From Ustilago trichophora (taxonomy: Eukaryota > Basidiomycota > Ustilaginomycetes > Ustilaginales > Ustilaginaceae), in assembly GCA_900323505.1 (NCBI GenBank), contig OOIN01000024.1, positions 248,001 through 312,000 on the forward strand: 64,000 nt of DNA. The letters run 5' to 3'. The notes below the pieces were generated by a model, which did not search any database, was not told the origin of the DNA, and worked only from the letters and a program-made list of their open reading frames with translations. Shown in pieces: positions 1-8,134 of this stretch. Both the position numbers and the translations under genes were made by a program. The first letter of the stretch is position 1, and every line of letters starts with the position of its first letter.

Positions 1-465
1 GGCCTGACGCTGCGAGTCGTTGAAGTAAGCGGGGACAGTGACGACGGCGTCCTTGACGGTGCCGCCGAGGTAGGCCTCGGCGGTCTCGCGCATCTTGAGG
101 AGGACCATGGAGGAGATCTCTTCGGGGGTGAAGGTCTTCTTCTCCCCCTTGTACTCGATGCGGATCTGGGGCTTGCCACCGACGGAGGTGACCTCGAATG
201 GCCAGTGCTTCATATCGGACTGGACCTCGGCGTCATCGAACTTGCGACCGATGAGACGCTTGGCGTCGAAGACGGTGTTGTGAGGGTTCATGGCGACCTG
301 GTTCTTGGCAGCATCTCCGATGAGACGCTCTGAATCAGTGAAGGCGACATATGAAGGAGTAGTACGGTTACCCTGGTCGTTGGCGATAACCTCGACACGG
401 TCATTCTGCCAAACGGCGACACAGGAGTAGGTAGTACCGAGATCGATACCGATGGCCTTGGTCAT
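1..465 (-). CDS. HSP70: Cytosolic Hsp70 chaperone, N-terminal part (runs off the window)
   Basis: The 155 codons present are the N-terminus of an Hsp70 of the cytosolic SSA type; the rest lies beyond base 1. The protein starts [18 protein letters not shown], which carries the ATPase phosphate-1 loop (IDLGTTYS). It continues through [10 protein letters not shown], the GDAAKNQ segment and [12 protein letters not shown] near the cut, all in the expected Hsp70 order. There is no signal or mitochondrial presequence before MTKAIG, which fits a cytosolic or nuclear location. Hsp70s bind unfolded peptides in an ATP-driven cycle with J-proteins and exchange factors. The gene diverges from the FAP1-like gene across a 1.27-kb spacer. 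That spacer contains an inverted CCAAT (near 824) and isolated GAA/TTC pairs, but I could not see an unambiguous heat-shock element. Confidence 0.97.
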   Translation of the reverse strand, partial: MTKAIGIDLGTTYSCVAVWQNDRVEVIANDQGNRTTPSYVAFTDSERLIGDAAKNQVAMNPHNTVFDAKRLIGRKFDDAEVQSDMKHWPFEVTSVGGKPQIRIEYKGEKKTFTPEEISSMVLLKMRETAEAYLGGTVKDAVVTVPAYFNDSQRQA

Positions 466-1192
466 GATGATAAGACTTTTAGTGAATGGGGGGAACGGGG
501 ATTACGAAGGTAGAGAGCCGAAGCGATAGTCTGTGAATGAGTAAGTTGCTGGAAGGGGTATGTGCAACGTTCAGACGAGATGTTGGTGGGTAGCGGAAAG
601 GACAGAGACGGCCAAGGCAGGACCTTATGTACCATCTCTGGTGGACTGAGCTGCGGATGCTGGAATCTTTGGCCACCCATCCCGAAGCTTGCACGCTGCC
701 CGCACAGACTCGTAACTTAATCGCGAACAAGAAGAATGGCTTGCTGCTCACACACAAGTTTGCGCGTCGACTTTCAAGTTTGACGATCTGGCAAGGTAGA
801 ATGACACTGTGTGTGCCTTCTCATTGGCCACCGTCCATGTTCGACGCCGATCCACTCTGTTCTCTGCCAGAACTAGATTTCGGTACAGCAGAAGGGGACG
901 GCGCAATTGCTCAGTGGGCGCCGAAGAATTGTCTGATTTTTGGCTTGGTGACGTTACCTGGCAGCTTAGAGAGGTACAAAGTCGACGCAAGGAAGGCGGT
1001 GGAAGTGTTCTTCTTGCGCGTCGATCACTGCTATAGTGCCTTGTGGAACAATTATGACAATTCAAAGCATCGGCTGGAAGAAAATGAACGTTGCGTCAGC
1101 TTAAGCGAAAAATCAACTTCCAACTTGGCGGTCCAGCATGTTCTGCAGCTTTGTCGAAGTCTCGAGCATCAACCACGTTCTTCTTCGCCTTT

Positions 1193-1240
<48 letters not shown>

Positions 1241-1732
1241 CGTGCAAACGCTTCATCACCGATAGACAAAATCGGGAATGAAGCTTGCAATATGAGATTT
1301 GACAACATTCTTTTGCGTTTCCAAAATGTAAATGCCATCGCTGTAACATGCTATTCGTCTCGCCACTTTTTTTTGTCTTTTTTTTTTTTTTTTTTTGAGT
1401 GGCACACGACTCAGCTTCTGCAAGTTTTTGCTACGTCAGCCTTCGCAGCCAACACACACACACCGCTTCAACTCAGCACGGTGCACTTTCGGAATTCACC
1501 GACATCCGAGAACCAGGAAGGTTGGTTTGGCACTTTGACATCGACTCAGCCACGGTTCCAGGTCCGTGACTCAACGTTGTCCACCATTCTTTCATCTGTC
1601 TGGCACCGGCGTTGACTTCGCAGCTCAGGAATCAGTCGGACACAAAGCGCCGACAACGTCACGCCACCACCTTGTTCCCAGCCGTATTCATTTCTGATCA
1701 TCACAGGTCCAGCATCGCTTTGACCTTCAGCA
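466..1732. promoter_or_regulatory. Divergent HSP70 / FAP1 promoter region with long poly(T) tracts
   Basis: This 1.27-kb spacer lies between two genes transcribed away from each other. It holds an uninterrupted run of 42 T (1199-1240) and further T runs at 1367-1374 and 1378-1396. Long poly(dA:dT) tracts are known to disfavour nucleosomes in fungal promoters. Open frames across the T runs give only polyphenylalanine or polylysine and are not genes. An inverted CCAAT lies near 824. Core promoter elements cannot be assigned with confidence. Confidence 0.6.
1199..1240. repeat. Poly(T) homopolymer, 42 nt
   Basis: The run is 42 consecutive T on the + strand, inside the HSP70/FAP1 divergent spacer. 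Its exact length is likely to vary between strains and sequencing platforms. Confidence 0.95.
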
Positions 1733-4700
1733 ATGTCAGAAGCCACAGCAGCTAGTTCTGCTGCTGCCCACTCGTCATTGCCAGCCATCGACAACCTCCG
1801 TCTGCAATCAGATACACCATCCACCGCACCCTCATCATCTCATTCTAGTCGTGGACGCAACCGAGGAAGCGGTCGTGGTCGTGGACGAGGCAAGAAGAGC
1901 GAAGGATCCAACGTAGATCGTACACCTCAAGCATCAGCTAGCTCCTCTGGACCTGCCGTCACAAGCGGCTCTCGGCCCTCGTCAAGCTTAGCACAAGATG
2001 CACCAAAGCCCAAGAGAAATCGCCGGAGAGGTGGTGGCGACAAGTCCAATAAAGCAAATGGCGCAGCTACAGAGCCTCACTCCAACCAAGACGACACACA
2101 ACAAGCCACAGCTCCACCACGCGTAGCAGCTCGTCGTCAGCAGTTTGGCGGCAAGCTCACTGGTGGTGCTAATGCTTCATCACAACCAAACACAAACGGC
2201 TCCAAAGCCTCCCAAAACGGCAAAGCCAAGAAACCAGTCGTCAAGGCGCCAGCAATTGCCGAGCCCGTCGAGTATGCCGATTTGCGTTCGCGTCTACTAG
2301 CAGAGCTCTCGTCTGGAGAGTACGACTGCGTCATTTGCTACAGCACCGTCACCACACGTCAATCAACCTGGTCGTGCTCGCAATGCTATTCGGTCCTTCA
2401 CTTGCCCTGCGTTCGCAAATGGGCCGAGAGCAGCGTCAAGAAGGCCGAGGAACACAATGCCATGCAAGAAGATCCCGAGATCCGCAATCGTCGCGGCACT
2501 TGGCGGTGTCCTGGATGTCAGTATGCTAGGGAAGACGTTCCCAAGATCTATTGGTGTTGGTGTGGACGCACCCAAGACCCGCCTGGAGGTCGAGGCGCCA
2601 ACCCTCACGGCTGTGGCCAGCGCTGCAGCCGTGGCAAGTGTGCACATGGGTGTGCGGATTCTTGTCATCCTGGACCGTGTCCACCGTGTGCAGTCACCGT
2701 ATCGCAGCAGTGTTTCTGCGGGGCCAAAACCATTCCCATGCGCTGCTCGCAAACCTCCGCCAAGGAGGCTCGCTTTTCTGCCCTCAACCAGCGCGGTACC
2801 TCTTGTGGAGATGTTTGCGGCAAGAAGCTCGACTGCGGCGTTCACTCTTGTCAGGACACATGCCATCCAGGCGATTGTCAGCCTTGTGCCGTTCAAGTGG
2901 ACGCACGCTGTTACTGTGGAAAGCACACCAAGATCATGCGCTGTGGAGATGGTACGCCTCGCGATACCTTTGACGACCAAACTCGAGCGAGCTTCCAAGG
3001 CCGCTTTGCATGCCACGAGCTGTGCGATCGTACCTTCGATTGCGGAGTGCACTCTTGCTCCAAGCCTTGTCACGCTCGCGATGACGAGCGCCCTATGTGC
3101 CCTTCCTCGCCGCAGCTCGTAAAGACATGCCCCTGCGGGGCCCAGCCCATCACGTCTCGTACCTCCTGCCAGGATCCAATTCCGACGTGTGGAAACATTT
3201 GTTCAAAGATGTCCGTTTGCGGTCACCCTTGCCCATCTGTCTGCCACCTTGGACCGTGTCCTCCATGCCAGGTCCCTGTCTCGACTCCATGCCGATGTGG
3301 CGAGACAAAACAGAGTCGCACCTGTCACGAACGCCAGCAGGAAGAACTCGAAGGACGACAAGAGGTACTTTGCGCCACCGTGTGCCAGTCGCTACGACAC
3401 TGTGGTAAGCATCAATGCAACCGTCAATGCTGCCCGCTCTACTTTCAGGCCAAGAACAAGTCGAAGAAACGACCCACTCTGGCCGAATTGCAGGCCATGG
3501 ACCCTGCAGGCCTGCACGAATGTTCCATCCCATGCTCCAAGCCGCTTGCCTGTGGGCTCCATGACTGCCCCCTGACGTGCCATCGCGGCGCTTGCCCGCC
3601 ATGCCTCCAAGCCAGCTTCGAGGAGCTCATTTGCCACTGCGGCCGCACTGTATTGGAGCCTCCGGTGCCTTGTGGTACCCAGATACGTTGCAGTTTCCCC
3701 TGCGTACGCCCACCGCCAAACTGTGGACATCCCAAAATGCCGCACGACTGCCACGAGGAGGAACCATGTCCACCCTGCGTCTATCTCACCGACAAGGTGT
3801 GCCACTGTCAGAAGCACATTGTCAAGAACGTGCCGTGCAGCCGATCGCGTGTTTCGTGCGGTCAGCCCTGCGATGCGCTGCTCAACTGCGGCTTTCATCG
3901 CTGCCAGGGCATCTGTCATATCGCTGGACAAGAATGCGCACCCTGTGCACAGATTTGCGGCAAGCCGCGACGACTCTGTCAGCATCCATGTCAGGAAAAG
4001 TGTCACGCGCCCTCTTCATGCCCCGAAGTGGAACCGTGCCAGGCCGTCATTACGCTACAGTGTCCCTGTGGCAACCTCCAGTCTCGTACCAAGTGTGGTG
4101 TTTCGATCCACGCACCCAACAAGGAAAAGTCGCTCAAGTGTAATGACTCGTGCATGATCGCTCAACGAAACGCCAAGCTGGCCGAAGCATTGGGTCTCAA
4201 CCCCTCGGAGAAGGCGGCACCGGCTGCGTACGAATACGAAACGCTCGCCTACTATGCCGTACCCAGCAACCGCAAATTCTGCGATGAGGTCGAAGCGACG
4301 CTGAACGACTTTATTCGATCGCCTCGAGCCGGCATGATCTTGCCACCAGCAAACAAGTTCCAGCGCAAGTTCACGCACGAGCTCGCTGCTGTCTACAAGC
4401 TCGCTAGCGAGAGTGTGGATCAGGAGCCACGACGCAGTGTCAGTATCCGACGCAAGCAGGACAGCCGTATACCTCAGCCTCTGATCACCGAGGCGTTCGC
4501 AGCAGCGCGAGCCTCGCTCATGTCTTCGCAGCAGCATCAGCAATCGCAGAGCAAGTCTGTTGGTCTTGCACAGCTGCAACGACCTAGCGGCGAGACGCCT
4601 AAACCGCTCAATGCCATTTTCTTGCCAGGTGTGTTTGGACATGACCAGAACTCGCTGCGAACGCTTCTGCAGCCAGTGCTGCGAACCATCAACTTTTCGG

Positions 4701-5260
4701 TTACATGGAAGGGTGACGAAGATGTTCTAGTCACTTCAGCCGACTCTCCCACCCGGCTCATCATGATGAAGACTGAACTCAAGGCCCTTGTTCGTAGGGA
4801 GCAATTTGCACGCGATGTCATTCTGTGCACTGTTGACGCCAACAAGAATGTCGTGCGCCGAGAGGACGAACCGATGCTCAGCGGCAGCAGTCGAGCAGGT
4901 GCTGCATGGGGCTCATCATCCATGAAGCGCGGCGGTGCTGGTGCCAGCGGTAGTGGGACGGCGGGTATTGCCAAGCCAAGCTCTGGGCTGGTGGGAGATC
5001 GGGGCTGGGCGTCTGTTGCTTCCGGGTCCGGTCGAAATTCACCCGCTCCGGTGAGTGAGCCTGTGTGGGGACAACCAACAATGGTCGCGACTCAGGCCAA
5101 TGGTGCTAGATCGACAGGACCCATTGCTGGGATCCTTCCGAATCCAAATGCTCCACATCCCGTTGCACCTGCTATCGCTACCGCTACGGCTGCTGCACCA
5201 GCAACTGAAGCGGCAGTGTCAGAGGGACCTGTCCCCGAAAGTTGGGACGACGACAACTAG
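1733..5260 (+). CDS. FAP1: NFX1-type zinc-finger / R3H protein, FAP1-like
   Basis: A 1175-aa single-exon protein of the NFX1/FAP1 family. The N-terminal 190 residues are disordered, with an RG-rich patch around 40-55. A RING-like Cys-rich module starts at C199 (CVICYS...CSQC...CPGC). A long array of NFX1 zinc fingers with CGxHxCxxxCHxGxCxPC repeats runs from about 280 to 830. An R3H domain around 845-915 contains the RxxxH signature (RKFTH). Yeast FAP1 (965 aa) binds FKBP12 in competition with rapamycin, and human NFX1 (1120 aa) is a transcriptional and ubiquitin-ligase-type regulator, so length and domain order fit. The C-terminus is Ala/Ser/Gly-rich. The ATG at 1733 is the first in frame after the T-rich spacer. 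Family membership is secure; the FKBP12 link in this species is inference. Confidence 0.93.
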   Translation: MSEATAASSAAAHSSLPAIDNLRLQSDTPSTAPSSSHSSRGRNRGSGRGRGRGKKSEGSNVDRTPQASASSSGPAVTSGSRPSSSLAQDAPKPKRNRRRGGGDKSNKANGAATEPHSNQDDTQQATAPPRVAARRQQFGGKLTGGANASSQPNTNGSKASQNGKAKKPVVKAPAIAEPVEYADLRSRLLAELSSGEYDCVICYSTVTTRQSTWSCSQCYSVLHLPCVRKWAESSVKKAEEHNAMQEDPEIRNRRGTWRCPGCQYAREDVPKIYWCWCGRTQDPPGGRGANPHGCGQRCSRGKCAHGCADSCHPGPCPPCAVTVSQQCFCGAKTIPMRCSQTSAKEARFSALNQRGTSCGDVCGKKLDCGVHSCQDTCHPGDCQPCAVQVDARCYCGKHTKIMRCGDGTPRDTFDDQTRASFQGRFACHELCDRTFDCGVHSCSKPCHARDDERPMCPSSPQLVKTCPCGAQPITSRTSCQDPIPTCGNICSKMSVCGHPCPSVCHLGPCPPCQVPVSTPCRCGETKQSRTCHERQQEELEGRQEVLCATVCQSLRHCGKHQCNRQCCPLYFQAKNKSKKRPTLAELQAMDPAGLHECSIPCSKPLACGLHDCPLTCHRGACPPCLQASFEELICHCGRTVLEPPVPCGTQIRCSFPCVRPPPNCGHPKMPHDCHEEEPCPPCVYLTDKVCHCQKHIVKNVPCSRSRVSCGQPCDALLNCGFHRCQGICHIAGQECAPCAQICGKPRRLCQHPCQEKCHAPSSCPEVEPCQAVITLQCPCGNLQSRTKCGVSIHAPNKEKSLKCNDSCMIAQRNAKLAEALGLNPSEKAAPAAYEYETLAYYAVPSNRKFCDEVEATLNDFIRSPRAGMILPPANKFQRKFTHELAAVYKLASESVDQEPRRSVSIRRKQDSRIPQPLITEAFAAARASLMSSQQHQQSQSKSVGLAQLQRPSGETPKPLNAIFLPGVFGHDQNSLRTLLQPVLRTINFSVTWKGDEDVLVTSADSPTRLIMMKTELKALVRREQFARDVILCTVDANKNVVRREDEPMLSGSSRAGAAWGSSSMKRGGAGASGSGTAGIAKPSSGLVGDRGWASVASGSGRNSPAPVSEPVWGQPTMVATQANGARSTGPIAGILPNPNAPHPVAPAIATATAAAPATEAAVSEGPVPESWDDDN

Positions 5261-5913
5261 ACGTGCACACGCATAGATCAATTTGATACCTTCAACAGCA
5301 ATATACTGTATTTGCAATCGAGCATCTTTTGCACCCAGCAACTCTTTGCATAACGTATGCCTACCTAGTGTGAACATGTAGCCACCACGTTTTCAAGACA
5401 GTGAGAGAACTACATACAACTCAGCAGTGCGACACAGCAAGCATCGGGCACGCAACACGTGAATGTAACACTATTCGGATTAGCAGCTGTAGATCTTTGG
5501 CAAGATAACAAGATTATTTTGGCATGCAACTTTGTAAGTGTTGGTCTGAATTCTGTGTGGCGTTGTGTATGTGCTGTACTGTACAGTACTGTATGTGTGT
5601 GTTTAGGCTGCAGAGAAGATATCGCTCGGTGTTGGCTTCAATTTCACGCTCTAAATTCTGTCTTTTTGGGGGTGTGTGTGAGTGTTTTTGAGTCGTTTCC
5701 GACTCTGCGTGTGGGCACGGGAGAAATTCTAGCGCGAACGCGCTTTGCAATGCGGTAAACTTTATGCAGGGACCATCTACACCTGTACTGTACAACTACG
5801 GTATCAGGTTGAAAGCGCGCCAAAGAGAGCTGTTTCGTTGATCTCAAACGCTTCTTTCACCACCATCTCTTTATCCATAACACCTTTCGAGTAGCCGGTG
5901 AGCGCTGCCAAAA
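5261..5913. promoter_or_regulatory. Spacer between FAP1-like and hydrolase genes
   Basis: This region is the FAP1 3' flank followed by the hydrolase promoter. It carries a TACTG-type element with a 14-bp perfect palindrome (5576-5589) and a second copy, TGTACTGTACAAC, at 5784-5796, about 120 nt before the next ATG. No convincing ORF or RNA gene is seen. Confidence 0.5.
5574..5595. repeat. TACTG/CAGTA palindromic intergenic element
   Basis: Bases 5576-5589 read GTACTGTACAGTAC, a perfect 14-bp palindrome, flanked by further CTG/CTGTA bases. Related elements recur in many other spacers of this window. Function unknown. Confidence 0.7.
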
Positions 5914-7884
5914 ATGGCACAGCACGAGCGCCCTTCATCATCGAACCGACCGTCGCCGTTGGACCGTCGACGGCTGTCTACCATTCAATCCCAATCTCCT
6001 TTACCTTCACCCACTTACTATCCAGAGCATCAACCACAACCACCCGTCTTGCCCAAACGATCGCAGCGCTACCTCGCATTGCTACTCAAACCCATTGTTC
6101 TGCCAGCATTGGCTATTGCTTTGCCAGCATGGCCGTTGCTCGCCGCGGCATGTGCCATCCCAGTCATTGGCGTGATGGCCATCCCGATCTTGCTGCTTAT
6201 CTCGGTGCTGCTGCTCTACGTAGTCGCGTGGATATGCTATCTTTTCCTGGCGCAAAAGGATCTTCCAGCAACATGGACAAATGTTCATCGTTGGAGCCCT
6301 CGCAGCTTTGCCCCTTTCTTACCCATCAACCCGATCAGATGCGCAAAAGTCGATCTCGCCGCTTTTCGCTACACCCTCACCGCATTCCGAATCATCTTCC
6401 CGGCCATCTTTGACTGGAGCTATCGCCGAATCATGGTAATCGGCACTACCAAGGGCTCGCGCGTTGTCAAAGAAGGCATTCTCTATGGCAGCCCAAGCCG
6501 GGGTAAAAGACTCGACGTCTATCTTCCTGCCGACCCCCCTGCCTCCTCCTCTTCACCACACCACGGTGACACTAGCACAAGCAGCAACGGTGTACCCGTC
6601 ATCGTCGTCATCCCTTCCATGTTGGGTCCTTTAACGATCACATCCAAACGCAGACTCTATCTCCAACTGGCCCTCCGTCTACGTAGAATGGGATACTGCG
6701 TAATCGTCGCAGATATTACCTACTACCCTGAATCGCGCATCAAGTCATCCGTCATCGATCTGCGTCTGGTCTTGCGATGGGCGAGCAAGAACTGTCAGCG
6801 GTACGGTGGCGATCCGTCCAAGATCTATGTCCTCGGGCATGGTCTCAGTGCGCATCTGATCATGTTGACCATCTCGCAGGAGGCGGTGGTGTTGAGTCGC
6901 GAAGGGCATCTAGATCGGGCGTATGAGAGGGAGAGACATGTTTTGCGCTCCTCCAAACACTCTGGTTCCAGCGGAGATGGGAGTGGTGTGCATAGGAGGT
7001 ACGGAGGGGACCAATTGGAAGAGGAAGAGGAAGAGTGGTTGAAGAGTGGCGAAGTGCGTACGAGTCTCACCAACAGGAGGGGTATAGTCGGTGGAGCGAG
7101 TGCGCATTCGGATGCGTTGGATGAGGATAACCAGGAGCCGGTACGATTGAGAGGAGCTGGGCGTGGAGGTGGCGTTGGCGTTGGCGTTGGCGGTGGCGGT
7201 GACCACTCTGGTGTTGGGGAAGGCTGGGTGGATGAGGGGGAGGATCCTTCTTCTGCACCACCTGGGCTTGTCATGGGATCCACAACGCGCTTTGACCAAT
7301 CCCAAGTCCCTTCGCACCACCACCACCACGCCACAACATCACGCAAAGCAGAGGAAGCAGAATCCATCCTATCCTCATCCGCCTATCGTCGAGCAGAGGA
7401 AGAGGTGGGAAACGGTCTTCGTCGAGTCGAGATTTATGAGCCAGAGGTGGAAATCCCCGCCATCGCTGGTGTTATCCTTCTCTCAGGTATCAGCGATGTG
7501 ATTAAAGGATTCCGTTCCGAATCTGAGCGCGGCCTAGAACACCTCAGTTACCTTCGTCGCGCTACGGGACCGTCGCATTTCAATTGTCTGATTCATTCCC
7601 CTGCCCATCTGCTCTACGCTGCCAAGAACATTGTCGATACCCGTTTGCTCCCGCCAAAATTCTTACTGGTTCATGGGGGTAAAGACCAAGTGGTTCCCGT
7701 GGAACAGAGTACACTGCTCAAGACATTGTTGGTGGGGATTGGAGTGGAACAGGTTAGGTTGAGGGCGTATAGGAATTTGGGTCATGCAGAGTCGATCGCG
7801 TGTCTCTTTTTGGGCATGGCGAGATCGAATACCAGGTATACGAGGCAGATTTCCGAGGATATCTCGTCGTTCGTTGGTCAATAG
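5914..7884 (+). CDS. Membrane-anchored alpha/beta hydrolase (isoprenylcysteine methylesterase-like)
   Basis: A 656-aa alpha/beta hydrolase. After a Pro/Ser-rich start, residues about 52-113 are strongly hydrophobic and can form two or three membrane segments. The hydrolase core begins near 195 (GKRLDVYLP). The nucleophile motif is GLSAH around S312, where the last Gly of GxSxG is His, and it follows GGDPSKIYVLGHG. Acid and base candidates are D591 (HGGKDQVVP) and H624 (NLGHAES). A 150-residue low-complexity insert (about 340-490, with acidic, Gly-Val and His runs) splits the core between the nucleophile and the C-terminal half. The arrangement resembles isoprenylcysteine methylesterase-like and carboxylesterase-type enzymes, but the substrate cannot be told from sequence. 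Start: ATG at 5914, the first in frame. The gene is convergent with its right neighbour, 250 bp away. Confidence 0.82.
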   Translation: MAQHERPSSSNRPSPLDRRRLSTIQSQSPLPSPTYYPEHQPQPPVLPKRSQRYLALLLKPIVLPALAIALPAWPLLAAACAIPVIGVMAIPILLLISVLLLYVVAWICYLFLAQKDLPATWTNVHRWSPRSFAPFLPINPIRCAKVDLAAFRYTLTAFRIIFPAIFDWSYRRIMVIGTTKGSRVVKEGILYGSPSRGKRLDVYLPADPPASSSSPHHGDTSTSSNGVPVIVVIPSMLGPLTITSKRRLYLQLALRLRRMGYCVIVADITYYPESRIKSSVIDLRLVLRWASKNCQRYGGDPSKIYVLGHGLSAHLIMLTISQEAVVLSREGHLDRAYERERHVLRSSKHSGSSGDGSGVHRRYGGDQLEEEEEEWLKSGEVRTSLTNRRGIVGGASAHSDALDEDNQEPVRLRGAGRGGGVGVGVGGGGDHSGVGEGWVDEGEDPSSAPPGLVMGSTTRFDQSQVPSHHHHHATTSRKAEEAESILSSSAYRRAEEEVGNGLRRVEIYEPEVEIPAIAGVILLSGISDVIKGFRSESERGLEHLSYLRRATGPSHFNCLIHSPAHLLYAAKNIVDTRLLPPKFLLVHGGKDQVVPVEQSTLLKTLLVGIGVEQVRLRAYRNLGHAESIACLFLGMARSNTRYTRQISEDISSFVGQ

Positions 7885-8134
7885 GCCTTGTCTCAGTCGA
7901 TGTTCAATTTCGCTGCATAGCTACCACCCTCCATGCCACAACCATCTTCCTATCACTCTACCATCACATACCCCTATCTCGCTATCAATCGATCCTTGCC
8001 AACTGCATTCCTGTGTCCGTATTACAGTAAAATACTCTGTGTGACGACAAAACAGTGCTTGGACTCGCATGCTGCTAGGTGTCATCTGCCATCTTTGGGT
8101 CTCTTCGATGTTCTTCAGATGTGACTTTGAATAA

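Noticed and set aside
466..1000. Heat-shock elements upstream of HSP70
   Set aside because: Only isolated GAA/TTC pairs are visible; no run of three correctly spaced units was found by eye.
627..1615. ORFs of up to 212 codons across the T runs upstream of FAP1
   Set aside because: They owe their length to poly-Phe/poly-Lys from homopolymers, have no family resemblance, and lie in a divergent promoter.
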